A stretch of DNA of 64,000 bases from Myxococcales bacterium (GTDB taxonomy: Bacteria > Myxococcota_A > Polyangia > Polyangiales > Polyangiaceae), in contig JADJCA010000016.1 in assembly GCA_016703425.1 (NCBI GenBank), forward strand, positions 186,001 to 250,000, read 5' to 3'. The translations under genes were made by a program, and so were the position numbers. The notes below the pieces were generated by a model that saw only the letters and a program-made list of their open reading frames with translations, searched no databases and was not told the origin of the DNA. The first letter of the stretch is position 1, and each line of letters starts with the position of its first letter. Below are positions 51,692 to 60,414 of the stretch, in pieces.

Positions 51692-53292
51692 GGGATCGCG
51701 TAGAGCGCCTGCGCGATGCCGGCGCCGCTCGCGGGGATGACTTTGCTGCCGCTCGTCTGAATGGGCTGCGCCAGTTGGGCCGTGGCGACCGTGGTCTTGG
51801 TCGCGGCGTCGATCTGCGGCGCGGTGCCCTTGAAGGCGACCCCGATCGACGGGCCGGGCGCACCATGGCCACTGACGCCCGATTCGCCGCCCTTCCCGCC
51901 TTTGCCAGCAGGGCATTCGAAGCACACGACGACGACAGGTCCAAAGTTGCCACCGAGCGTTGGCGCCGAGCCAAACGTGCCCGCACCAACAGCTCCGCCG
52001 ACGCCGGCGACAACCGTCGTCTTCGTCAGTGCCAACGTGGAGAGCCACGAGACGACCGCCACGCTGGCCCCGCCCCCCGTGCCAGCCGTGCCCGCCAATC
52101 CAGGGCACCCGCCTGCGCCGCCCCCGGTGCCCGAGGCGCCGAACCAGACGCCGTCGGTGTTCGTCTCCGCGAGCGTGACGGCGCGGCCCGAGCCGCCGGC
52201 GCCACCGAACCCCGGCGCTCCATTGGCGCCCGCACCTCCGTTGCCGGGGGTGAAGCCGTTCGAATCAAACGTGCCCGCCTGTGAGGAGGCACCGTTGCCG
52301 CCCGCGGCGCCGGGCGGGCCGTCCCCGCCAGCAACTCCGAGAGTACCGCCCTCGCCTGCCTCGCGAGCCTCTACTTGGCTGATGACAGAGCCTGAGCGGG
52401 TGTACTTGCCGCCGTAGCCGCCGTGGCCACCGGGAAGGCCGGCGAAGCCCGACGCGCCAACGCACGTGTTGGTACCACCGGAGCCTCCGAACGCGAGCAC
52501 GCGACACACGTTCTGATTCGCGGCCGGACTGCAGAACGAGGCACCCTGGTGTGAGTCTCCGTTCAAGCTTGCGCCATTGGACAACTGCACCCCCGGCGTC
52601 CCGTTGGCGCCGTTCGCCGCCGCACCGGCCTTGAGCGAACTGTCGACGATGTCGAGCGTGGCGCTCGAGGCCAAGAGGGCGATGCTGTTCTTCGCGGCGG
52701 CGCTGCCCGCGGGTGCGACGACGTCGAAGCCTTCGATGCGAACCTTCGAAGCGATGGAGGCGGCCTTGATCACGGGCGCGCCCACGGTCTTTCCGTCCAC
52801 GTGCGCGCGCTTCGCGGGGACGACGGTCCACGCGTTTTTGCAGTCGAAGTACCCGAAGAGCGAGACGCCGTCGGCGAGGACCAGGTTCTCGGTGAAGGTC
52901 TCGGCGCAAACGTAGACGCGCTTCTTGTTGGGCTTCGCGAGGTCGATGCCTTTTTGGATCGTGTTCACGGGGCGCGCCTTCGTGCCGTCACCGGCGGGCG
53001 GTCCCAGCGCAATCGACACGAAGACGCCGAGCCCGTCGTCGACGACGCATGGGTCTTGCGTCGGCAGCTTCGTTCCGTCGCAACCGGGCGGGGCGCTGTT
53101 GATGACTTCGGCGTCCGGTCGCGCTGTTGCGGCGTCGCTCTCGGCGACGGGAGCAGCGGCCCCCGCGTCTTCCGTGGCGGCGGAAGGGACTTCGCTGTCG
53201 GTGAACTTGCTATCGCCGCAAGCGGCCGAGGCGAGCACCAGTGGAAGCGTGCAGGTTGCAACGAAAGACAGCGAAGCGGGGTGTCGTTTCAT
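51688..53292 (-). CDS. Glycine-rich beta-helix-like lipoprotein, paralogue 1
   Basis: This lipoprotein signal (MKRHPASLSFVATCTLPLVL, lipobox SAAC) is followed by an Asp/Ala linker and the repeat-family core: GLGVFVSIALGP, KRVYVCAETFTENLVLADGV, SLFGYFDC. This resembles the DUF1565-type start of right-handed beta-helix proteins. The second half is glycine-rich with GxxGxxGG units (GGHGGYGGKYTRSG, GGAGANGAPGFGGAGGSG), which database searches often misname PE_PGRS. Paired cysteines occur. Three further copies follow at 53411, 56241 and 57733. The protein is intact (534 aa), probably surface exposed. Function is unknown. Confidence 0.85.
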   Translation of the reverse strand: MKRHPASLSFVATCTLPLVLASAACGDSKFTDSEVPSAATEDAGAAAPVAESDAATARPDAEVINSAPPGCDGTKLPTQDPCVVDDGLGVFVSIALGPPAGDGTKARPVNTIQKGIDLAKPNKKRVYVCAETFTENLVLADGVSLFGYFDCKNAWTVVPAKRAHVDGKTVGAPVIKAASIASKVRIEGFDVVAPAGSAAAKNSIALLASSATLDIVDSSLKAGAAANGANGTPGVQLSNGASLNGDSHQGASFCSPAANQNVCRVLAFGGSGGTNTCVGASGFAGLPGGHGGYGGKYTRSGSVISQVEAREAGEGGTLGVAGGDGPPGAAGGNGASSQAGTFDSNGFTPGNGGAGANGAPGFGGAGGSGRAVTLAETNTDGVWFGASGTGGGAGGCPGLAGTAGTGGGASVAVVSWLSTLALTKTTVVAGVGGAVGAGTFGSAPTLGGNFGPVVVVCFECPAGKGGKGGESGVSGHGAPGPSIGVAFKGTAPQIDAATKTTVATAQLAQPIQTSGSKVIPASGAGIAQALYAIP

Positions 53293-53410
53293 GATGGGCT
53301 CTTGCGGGACGTTCGAAGGCTCGCGGCGCCAGGCATTCGGGCGAGGCCGCCTGGGATAGCGCACCGCCGTGAGGTATGCCAGCACGTCGGAGGGCAGGTC
53401 CGAGGGCACC

Positions 53411-55096
53411 TCAGAACGCGTGCGTTTGCTTCGTGGCGCCAGCGGGCGAGGCGGTCAGGGAGCGCCCCGGTGCGGAGGCGGCCAGGCGGCCCGAACCGCC
53501 CGGACCGGCGATGAGCGTGGTGCCCACAACCGTTGGGGCAGCGCCGTGATGCGCGAGCGCCACGGAGGGACCACCGGCGCCGTGTCCGCTTACGCCGGCG
53601 CGCCCTCCGGCGCCGCCCGCACCGCCATGCGCGAGCGCGTCCATACGAACCGCTGAGCCGGCCGCGCCGCCGGGCAAGGCTTCGCTGCCGAGCGTCCCGG
53701 CGCCGCCGTCGCCGCCGCGGCTTGAACGAAGCTCGCTCCGCTCAATGCGCAGCGGCGAGTCGACCGCGAAGAGGGCGATGCTCGCGCCGCCGCCTTGCCC
53801 GGGGGTTCCGGCGAGGCCGGGGCATCCACCGGCGCCGCCACCGGAGCCGCTCTCGCCGTAGACCTTCGACGTCACCACGTTCGCGTTCACCGTGAGAGCG
53901 CGGCCGCCGCCGCCGCCTTGGCCTGGCGCGCCATGCGTGCCGGCGGAGCCGCTCGCGGGCACGAAGCCGTTCGCGGAGAACGTGCCGACGGCGCTGGTCG
54001 CACTGACGCCATCGACACCGGTGGCGCCGGGCGCGCCGTGGTGGGCGAGATCGAGGCTGCCAGCGCCTTGCGCGGTCTGCGCCGTTCCGTAGCTCGGCAG
54101 GCCCAACTCCGGTTGCCGCACCAACGTGTAGATGGGAGTGCCAGAAGGCTCGTAAATGCCCGAGCGACCGCCAACGCCGCCGGGACCACCGTCGAAGCCG
54201 GAGGCGCCGACGCACTGGCTCGTGCCGCCGGCGCGGGCCGCGTCGTAGACGAGGCGGCAGCCGGTGGCGCCGTACGTGGCGGTGCAGACGCCCGCCTCCA
54301 TTCGGCTGAGGGCGCCGGCGCCGTTGGGGCGGCCGCCTTCGACGAGCTGCACCGGTGCGACGCCGTTGGCGCCAGCGGCGCCTTTGCCTGCGATGAGCTT
54401 CACGTCGACGAGCGTCAGCGCCGGCGAGCCGACGGCGCGGAGCGCGATGGAGCTCGAACCAGGTGCGGTTGCGTCGGGGGCGACGAGCTCGAGTCCTTCG
54501 ACGCGCGTCGGCGCGGTGATCGACGCAGCCGTGGCGACGGGGGATTGCGCAGCGCTCACGCGCGCCGCGTGCGCGGCGTTCACGGTCCAGCTCGGGCAAT
54601 CGAAGTAGCCGAAGATCGAGACGCCGGAGGCGAGCTCGAGGTTCTCGCGGTAGTTTTCGGCGCAAGCGTAGACGCGGCGGTTCGTGGCCTTCGCGAGGGT
54701 GATGGCGGCGTCGAGGTTGTCGAGCGGCGCCGACCGCGTGCCGTCGCCATCGGGCGAACCCTTGCTGACGGAGACGAAGACGCCGAAGGCTTCGTGCACT
54801 GTGCACACGTCTTCCGAGGGCAAGGCGGCGGGCTCGCACGCGAAGGGAGCCGGCGGCACCACGACGCCTGCGTCGGGACCGTGCGCGTTGATCACCTGCG
54901 GCGCCGGCGCGGTCGCGACGCCGTCGGCGCCAACTGGGTCGGGCATCGCAGGGGCCGGTGCGGCCTCATCGGCCGGCGAGCCTGCCGGTGCGCTGCACCC
55001 GAAGAGGCCGCCGACGAGGCCGTGGCCCGCGAGAAGGCCAACGGCGGTGACGATGCGAAGTGAAAGGCCCGTGGAGAGGAAGGTCGATGCGCTCAT
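53411..55096 (-). CDS. Glycine-rich beta-helix-like lipoprotein, paralogue 2
   Basis: From the ATG at 55096 a signal peptide with lipobox LFGC leads to the same core as paralogue 1: EAFGVFVSVSKGSPDGDGT, NRRVYACAENYRENLELASG, SIFGYFDC. It then has a glycine-rich half with GGPGGVGGRSGIYEPSG and GGGGRALTVNANV. It is intact (561 aa) and diverged from the other copies, so it is an old duplicate. Upstream codons in frame (to 55327) encode Arg-Pro repeats from a GGGGTC array and are not believed. A 20-bp palindrome lies 230 bp upstream. Confidence 0.85.
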   Translation of the reverse strand: MSASTFLSTGLSLRIVTAVGLLAGHGLVGGLFGCSAPAGSPADEAAPAPAMPDPVGADGVATAPAPQVINAHGPDAGVVVPPAPFACEPAALPSEDVCTVHEAFGVFVSVSKGSPDGDGTRSAPLDNLDAAITLAKATNRRVYACAENYRENLELASGVSIFGYFDCPSWTVNAAHAARVSAAQSPVATAASITAPTRVEGLELVAPDATAPGSSSIALRAVGSPALTLVDVKLIAGKGAAGANGVAPVQLVEGGRPNGAGALSRMEAGVCTATYGATGCRLVYDAARAGGTSQCVGASGFDGGPGGVGGRSGIYEPSGTPIYTLVRQPELGLPSYGTAQTAQGAGSLDLAHHGAPGATGVDGVSATSAVGTFSANGFVPASGSAGTHGAPGQGGGGGRALTVNANVVTSKVYGESGSGGGAGGCPGLAGTPGQGGGASIALFAVDSPLRIERSELRSSRGGDGGAGTLGSEALPGGAAGSAVRMDALAHGGAGGAGGRAGVSGHGAGGPSVALAHHGAAPTVVGTTLIAGPGGSGRLAASAPGRSLTASPAGATKQTHAF

Positions 55097-55244
55097 GCCT
55101 TCCTTGTCGGCGACGGCGCGAGGGATGTTGCTTAGCGGGCGCACTTTTTCTTCGGCGCCATGGACGGAGCATCGGGCGACGTCGTGGATTTGGGCGAGCC
55201 AGGGCGCGCTGCGGACGCCGGGCGCGGCGAGGGGACCGGGAGCG

Positions 55245-55278
<34 letters not shown>

Positions 55279-55323
55279 AGCACGGTTCGCGGCAACCGGC
55301 GGGGATCGCTCGCGAATTCCACA

Positions 55324-55343
55324 CCAATTAGCATGCTAATTGG
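55324..55343. promoter_or_regulatory. 20-bp perfect AT-rich palindrome, probable operator
   Basis: The 10-bp half-site CCAATTAGCA is followed directly by its exact reverse complement, with no spacer. It is 60 percent A+T in a region near 75 percent G+C, and lies between two divergent lipoprotein genes. This fits a binding site for a homodimeric repressor of the TetR, MarR or GntR kind. No such regulator gene is in the window. Confidence 0.6.
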
Positions 55344-55517
55344 CGACCTCCCGGGCCCCGCCCCCCGGCCCCCCCGCGCCCGGGGCGGCCCCCGGTCGCG
55401 GCGCCGGTCGCCGTGGCGCTGCCGGCCCACCGCGCCTCGTTGGCGGGCCGATTTTCTTCCCCGGATCGCGGGCCGATTTCGCAAGAACGAGCGCGAGGCG
55501 CGCGCTAGACGAACGCG

Positions 55518-56123
55518 ATGCAACGTCCACACACCGCGTGCTCGTCGTTTTGGATGGCGGTCGCTCTGGGAGCCACGCTGGGCGCCTCCGTCGCGGCGTG
55601 CGGCGCCGTCGCCGGCGAGTCGTCGGGCGGACCCGATTCAGGCAGCGAGGCAGGCGCCGGCGTGATCCCTCCCGGAAAGGTCATGGTGCCCGAGGCGGTG
55701 TGCCCCGCGCGGCCCGGTTGTGATTCACGGACGAGCTGCGCAGAGGTCTGCGACGGCACCCGCGCCTCCGCGATGCACTGCCAGTGCAACGACGGCCGAT
55801 GGGTCTGCACGGCGCCGTCGTGCCCGCCAATCAAGTGCCCCAACAAACCGCCCGTTGGGGCCGGCTCGACCCCCTGCAACGTCGGTCTCCATTGCGCCTA
55901 TGGCGACTGCCAGGCGGACTGCCGTTGTGTGGCGCCGGGCAAGTGGGAGTGCACCCAAGACGACTGCGTCGCCCCGCCAACCTGTGGGCCGACCTTGGAG
56001 GGCTGCGGCGCCATTGGCCAAGAGTGCACGTCGGCTTCAGGCGCGAGCTGCGAGTGCGTCGGCCCAACGCCTGCGATCTGGAAATGTTCGGGCGGCATTG
56101 AGGATGCGGGCTCGTCGGGCTGA
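55518..56123 (+). CDS. Cysteine-rich lipoprotein, 201 aa
   Basis: A signal peptide ends at lipobox VAAC (MAVALGATLGASVAAC). The mature protein has about 25 cysteines in repeated units such as TSCAEVCDGTRASAMHCQCN, DGRWVCTAPSCPP, GLHCAYGDCQADCRC and GKWECTQDDCVAP. These suggest two or three disulfide-knotted modules each ending CxCxxxxxWxC. No known family is recognised. It sits between paralogues 2 and 3 of the glycine-rich lipoproteins, in divergent orientation to them. Confidence 0.78.
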   Translation: MQRPHTACSSFWMAVALGATLGASVAACGAVAGESSGGPDSGSEAGAGVIPPGKVMVPEAVCPARPGCDSRTSCAEVCDGTRASAMHCQCNDGRWVCTAPSCPPIKCPNKPPVGAGSTPCNVGLHCAYGDCQADCRCVAPGKWECTQDDCVAPPTCGPTLEGCGAIGQECTSASGASCECVGPTPAIWKCSGGIEDAGSSG

Positions 56124-56230
56124 CGACCAACGACGCTGTGCCAGGTGGCTCAGATGCGCCAGATGGCCTACCGCGATGGGCGGCGCGGCGAACGCGGCTG
56201 CCGTCCGCTCCCCAGCCCCGCTCGGCCGCG

Positions 56231-56435
56231 CCCGCGCTCGCTACTTCGTGACCTCGAGCGTCACTTGTTTCACGCCCGCCAAGCCGCCGTCGCCGGGAGT
56301 GCCTCCGTCGAACGTCGTGGCCGGATCGAGCGTCGGTGCGGTGCCCTTGTAGAGTACACCCACTGAAACGCCGCCGGCTCCGGCTCCACCGGGGCCGCCA
56401 GCACCGCCGTTGCCGCCCTTGCCGCCCGCGCAGCC
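56231..56435. repeat. Duplicated block, copy in paralogue 3 (3' end)
   Basis: About 205 bp that are nearly identical (two differences seen) to 57723-57927. The block covers the last 60 codons of the lipoprotein, including the stop. The offset between copies is 1,492 bp. Confidence 0.85.
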
Positions 56436-57687
56436 ATTGGCCAAAGGGTCCTGCCCCGGGTTGCCCCCTGGCTGCCCCGGTTGCCCGGTGCCGCCCTTGC
56501 CTGCGAGCCCTGCCGCCGCGGTGACAAGCTCTGCGCCGGCGCACGTCACCTTCGCGTTGAGCGCTGCGATCGCGATGCTGGCGCCGCCACCGCTTCCGCC
56601 TTGCCCGGGTGCGCCGCCGCAGCCGCCGCAGCCGCCTCCGCCCCCTCCGCCACCGCTTAGGGACGCGCCTCCGCCGCCGCCTTGCGCAAGGCGACCTGGT
56701 TGGCCTGCACTGCCCGAGAATGGACTCCATCCGGCTCCGTTGAGAACGCCGTAGTCCGCCGCCACAGGGCCGGCGCTGCCCGGAACGCCACCGGCGCCAA
56801 TCGAACCGGAGCTGCCGGCACCGCAATTCGCGCTTGCCGCTAGCCCGCCCGCACCGTTCAGCGGAGGGCCCGCATCGGTCGGCGGCGAGCCAGTCGAGCC
56901 GTTCATTGCAGCCCGCTGATGCGCTCCCGCCCGGTCCGCCCGCCGTCGTTGTGGCACCACAGCTACAGAGCTGAATCCCGCCCCCGCTACCAGCATCATC
57001 CGCATTCTTCCCCTGCGTCGCCCTTGCCCCTGCATCCGCCGACGCGCTCGCGCCCGCGGCGCCATCTTTCCCCTGCCCCGCTTGCACGACGCTCCCCACC
57101 ACCGTCAGCTCGCCGCCGTTTGCGAACACGCACACGCTCGACCCGCCGGCCTGCGTTGCGTCTTTCGCTCGGAGCACCATCCCCTCCACTCGAACCTTCG
57201 CCCCATCCACCTTCAAGACCGGCGCGTCCGCTGCCCCTTCAAGCACGGCGCGGGGGCCGCCGATGAGCCACTCGCTTGGCGAGTCGCCGCACTCAAGGCT
57301 TCCAAACATCCGCGCGTCGGAGCTGGCGACCAGCGGCTTCTCTAGCGTGTACGAACCGCTGCACACGTAGACCCACGGTTTGCCTGTGCTCTTCGCGAGG
57401 TCGAGACCGCGCTGCAGCGTCGCAACTGGCGCCGTCCGGCTGCCCGCGTTTGCGTCGCTGCCGGTTAGCCGGACGAAGACTCCGCACTTTTCGATCAGGG
57501 TCGTCGGCGCCTCGGCCGGGCTTCGCTCGCAGCCCGCGAGGCCCGCTTCCGTTGTTCCGCCGTCGTCGTCGGTGGTCGCTACCGAGCCATCAGCAACGGA
57601 GACTTGCTCCGCGTCCTCGCTCCCCGACGGGCACGCCGTCAGCGCCGCCGGCGTCATCAGCAGCGCAAGACACATCCACCGCTTCAT
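56241..57687 (-). pseudogene. Glycine-rich lipoprotein paralogue 3, frameshifted
   Basis: Translation from the ATG at 57687 gives a lipoprotein signal (lipobox LTAC), the core GVFVRLTGSDANAGS, KPWVYVCSGSYTLEKPL and FGSLECG. The coding frame is lost near 56911-56914, where a run of G on the minus strand has one base too many (SASAG then an unrelated frame). The shifted frame carries on with MNGSTGSPPTDAGPP, the Gly-rich half GGGGGGGGCGGCGGAPGQGG, and ends GLAGVKQVTLEVTK at 56241. Without the extra base the protein would be about 481 residues. The downstream Gly-rich part still looks under coding constraint, so sequencing error or very recent decay is likely. Confidence 0.8.
57010..57252. repeat. 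Duplicated block, copy in paralogue 3 (middle)
   Basis: About 243 bp similar (roughly 97 percent by eye) to 58492-58734. It encodes KVDGAKVRVEGMVLRAKDAT and the following VFANGGELTVVGSVVQAGQG segment in both paralogues 3 and 4. Confidence 0.8.
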
Positions 57688-57722
57688 CGTCCGCTCCCCC
57701 CATCGTGCAGCCCCACCGCGCC

Positions 57723-57927
57723 CCCGCGCTCGCTACTTCGTCACCTCGAGCGTCACTTGTTTCACGCCCGCCAAGCCGCCGTCGCCGGGAGTGCCTCCGT
57801 CGAACGTCGTGGCCGGATCGAGCGTCGGTGCGGTGCCCTTGTAGAGTACACCCACTGAAACGCCGCCGGCTCCGGCTCCACCGGGGCCGCCAGCACCGCC
57901 GTTGCCACCCTTGCCGCCCGCGCAGCC
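57723..57927. repeat. Duplicated block, copy in paralogue 4 (3' end)
   Basis: Partner of 56231-56435; see there. It carries the end of paralogue 4, with the stop at 57733. Confidence 0.85.
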
Positions 57928-59214
57928 CGGCCAGGGTCCTGCCCGGGATGCCCCCTGGCTGCCCAGGTTGCCCTGTACCGCCTTTGCCTCCGAGCCCTGC
58001 CGCCGCGGTCACCAGCTCCGCGCCGGTGCACGTCACCTTTGCGTTGAGCGCTGCGATCGCGATGCTCCCACCGCCCCCGCTTCCGCCTTGCCCGGGCGCG
58101 CCGCCGCAGCCGCCGCAGCCGCCTCCGCCCCCTCCGCCACCGCTGCGCGATGCGCCACCGCCTCCACCTTGCGCCAACTGCCCTGGTTGACCTGCGCCGC
58201 CTGAAGTTGGTGACCACCCGGTCGCATTCAAGACGCCGTGCTCGCCTGACCAGATCCAGGTGGACCGAGCCTTGCCCCCGTACCGTCCGCTCCGCCACCA
58301 CCGGCCAAACAACTGACCGCGAGCCCGCTCCCGCCTGCGCCATTGTTGGCGCCTCCTCCGTCGTACGCCGGTGTGCCGGCACCGCCGTCCAAGAGGGCTG
58401 GTGCGGCAAAGCCACCGGCGCCGCCCGTCGTCGGGTCGCTGCCACACTGGCAAAGCTGGGTCGCGCCACCGGTCGCGCCACTCGCCGCATTCCCCTGCGT
58501 CGCCCTTGCCCCTGCATCCGCCGACGCGCTCGCGCCCGCGTCGCCGTCTTTCCCCTGCCCCGCTTGCACGACGCTCCCGACCACCGTCAGCTCGCCGCCG
58601 TTTGCGAACACGCACACGCTCGACCCGCCGGCCTGCGTCGCGTCTTTCGCCCGAAGCACCATCCCCTCCACTCGAACCTTCGCCCCATCCACCTTCAAGA
58701 CCGGCGCGTCCGCTGCCCCTTCAAGCACGGCGCGCTTCGTGCCCACTTTCCAATCGGCCGCTGCCGCGCCGCAGTCGAGCTTCCCGAACAGCGACACCGC
58801 GCTGTCGGCCACCACCGGCACCGATTCCGCGTACGACCCCGCGCACACGAAGACCCACGGCCGCGCAAAGTCCTTCGCGAGCTGCACTCCGCGTCCAACG
58901 CTCTGCGCGGGAACCTCTCGCGACCCCGTCGGGCTCACGTCTTGCCCCGTCCCGCTCACGAACACGCCGCACTTCTCGCTCAGCGTCTCAGGCGCCTCCG
59001 CGGGGCTCTTCTCGCATCCTTCCGGAAACGCTCCATCCGCTCCGCCGCCGTCACCCACTCCACCTTCGCCAGCGCCACTCTCCGTCGACGCGTCGTTGCC
59101 TGACGCGCCGCTCTCGCACGTCTTGTTCTCTTCGCACGTGAGCTCACGGCACGCGACGACCGCCGAAGCTCCAGCCGCAGCAAGCACGAACCCGAGCAGA
59201 ACAACTCTTGTCAT
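57733..59214 (-). pseudogene. Glycine-rich lipoprotein paralogue 4, two compensating frameshifts
   Basis: The ATG at 59214 starts a signal peptide with lipobox VVAC, then GVFVSGTGQDVSP, RPWVFVCAGSYAESVPV and SLFGKLDCG. In the first frame translation stops at 58228. Homology with paralogue 3 (HGVLNATGWSP aligned with YGVLNGAGWSP) continues in a second frame from about 58245. It returns to the first frame near 57930-57950 and ends at 57733. Two indels with net zero shift would remove about 100 residues of correct reading between. The start is only 46 bp from paralogue 3, indicating a tandem duplicate and one operon. Confidence 0.78.
58492..58734. repeat. Duplicated block, copy in paralogue 4 (middle)
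   Basis: Partner of 57010-57252; offset 1,482 bp, different from the 1,492 bp of the 3' blocks because of intervening indels. Confidence 0.8.
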
Positions 59215-59268
59215 GACGTGACTTCTCTTTCCGTTTCCGACGCGTCGTCGCGTTGGTGATCCGCGCCG

Positions 59269-60381
59269 CTAAAACGAGCCCGCGACCGCCGCGCCAAGCT
59301 GACCCGGCCCGACCACCGGCGCGAGCTGCGGCTTGGCCCTCGCCGCCGACGTCGCCCGCGGTGGAGCGCGAAGCGCGAGCGCCAACGCCACGCCGCCGCT
59401 TACCAGGAGCGCGCCCCCGGCAACCATGAGCCCCACGCCCACGTTCTGGTTCGACACTTCGCGATCGCGCGCGTCGGCAAGCGCCACGCAGTCCGCAGAC
59501 GTCGCCGCGCCGCCGCGGCAAGCCCCGCTCGGCGCGTCCTTCAACAAGCCTTCCGCGTCAGACTTCGCGCTCGAGGCGCCGACCATGAAGCCGACGCCGA
59601 CGCCGAGGCTTACGAGCCCGGCGCCGCCAAGCACCGCCGGCAGGATGAACCGGCTCGCGTCGCGCGGCGCGTCCGCCTTGCCGCCATCCGCGGCCGCTGG
59701 CGACGTCGCCCCAAGGCCGCTCGCGGGCGCGCTCCCACCAGCCGCAGCCGCTCCGCCTCCATTCGTGCCCGCCGGCGTGAGCTCGCTCGCATCGACGCGC
59801 ACCGTCACGAGCGCGCCCGCCTGCGCCACCGCGCGCAAGAGGCGCGTTCGATCGCCGAGGCGCACCTCCACGAAGTGCTCGCCGGGCGAGACATCGAGCG
59901 GCTCGGAAATGGGCGTCAGCTGCGAGAGCACACGGCCGTCGAGCACCAAGGTCGCGCCCGAGGGCGCATCCACCGCGACGCGACCCACGCGGCCGTGAAG
60001 CTCGCCGATGTACTTCGTCGCCTTCTGACGCTCCGGCTCCGAAGTACGTGCATCCTTCATCAATTCCTTGAAGTGCGCGAGCGCCTCAAGGACGTGGTTC
60101 GTCTTCATCTCGGAGAGCGCGAGATTCCACAGAACATCGGCGCTCTTCAAGACCGCGTAGGCCTGCACGAACGCGAGCCGCGCGCCCTCGAAGTCGCCGC
60201 CCTGCGCCCGCGTCAGGCCTTCCTTGAAGCGCGCCTCGGCTTCGCGGCGTGCGCCGTCATCCGCCGTCGCGCCTTTGTGGTCGCCGGCTGCGGCCTCGAG
60301 TGAAACGGTCCCGAGGGCCACGACGCCCGACAACAAGACGATGGCGCGAAGGGGCGCGCGCGGACGTAAGTTCATGCTCAT
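59269..60381 (-). CDS. TPR-PEGA domain membrane protein, 370 aa
   Basis: After a signal-like segment (RAIVLLSGVVALGTVSLEAA) comes a TPR-like half (RFKEGLTRAQGGDFEGARLA, VLWNLALSEMKTNHVLEALA). A PEGA-like beta domain follows (GRVAVDAPSGATLVLDGRVL, SPGEHFVEVRLGDRTRLL). Two hydrophobic helices near the C-terminus (ILPAVLGGAGLVSLGVGVGF, VGVGLMVAGGALLVSGGVAL) flank a cysteine loop. This arrangement is common in Polyangia next to Ser/Thr kinases. It is likely periplasmic and anchored through the C-terminal pair. The ATG at 60381 is used; an alternative MNLRPR start lies two codons later. Confidence 0.82.
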   Translation of the reverse strand: MSMNLRPRAPLRAIVLLSGVVALGTVSLEAAAGDHKGATADDGARREAEARFKEGLTRAQGGDFEGARLAFVQAYAVLKSADVLWNLALSEMKTNHVLEALAHFKELMKDARTSEPERQKATKYIGELHGRVGRVAVDAPSGATLVLDGRVLSQLTPISEPLDVSPGEHFVEVRLGDRTRLLRAVAQAGALVTVRVDASELTPAGTNGGGAAAAGGSAPASGLGATSPAAADGGKADAPRDASRFILPAVLGGAGLVSLGVGVGFMVGASSAKSDAEGLLKDAPSGACRGGAATSADCVALADARDREVSNQNVGVGLMVAGGALLVSGGVALALALRAPPRATSAARAKPQLAPVVGPGQLGAAVAGSF

Positions 60382-60414
60382 GGCGTCGTTCAGGTCGCGA
60401 TCAGTCTAGTGGCG

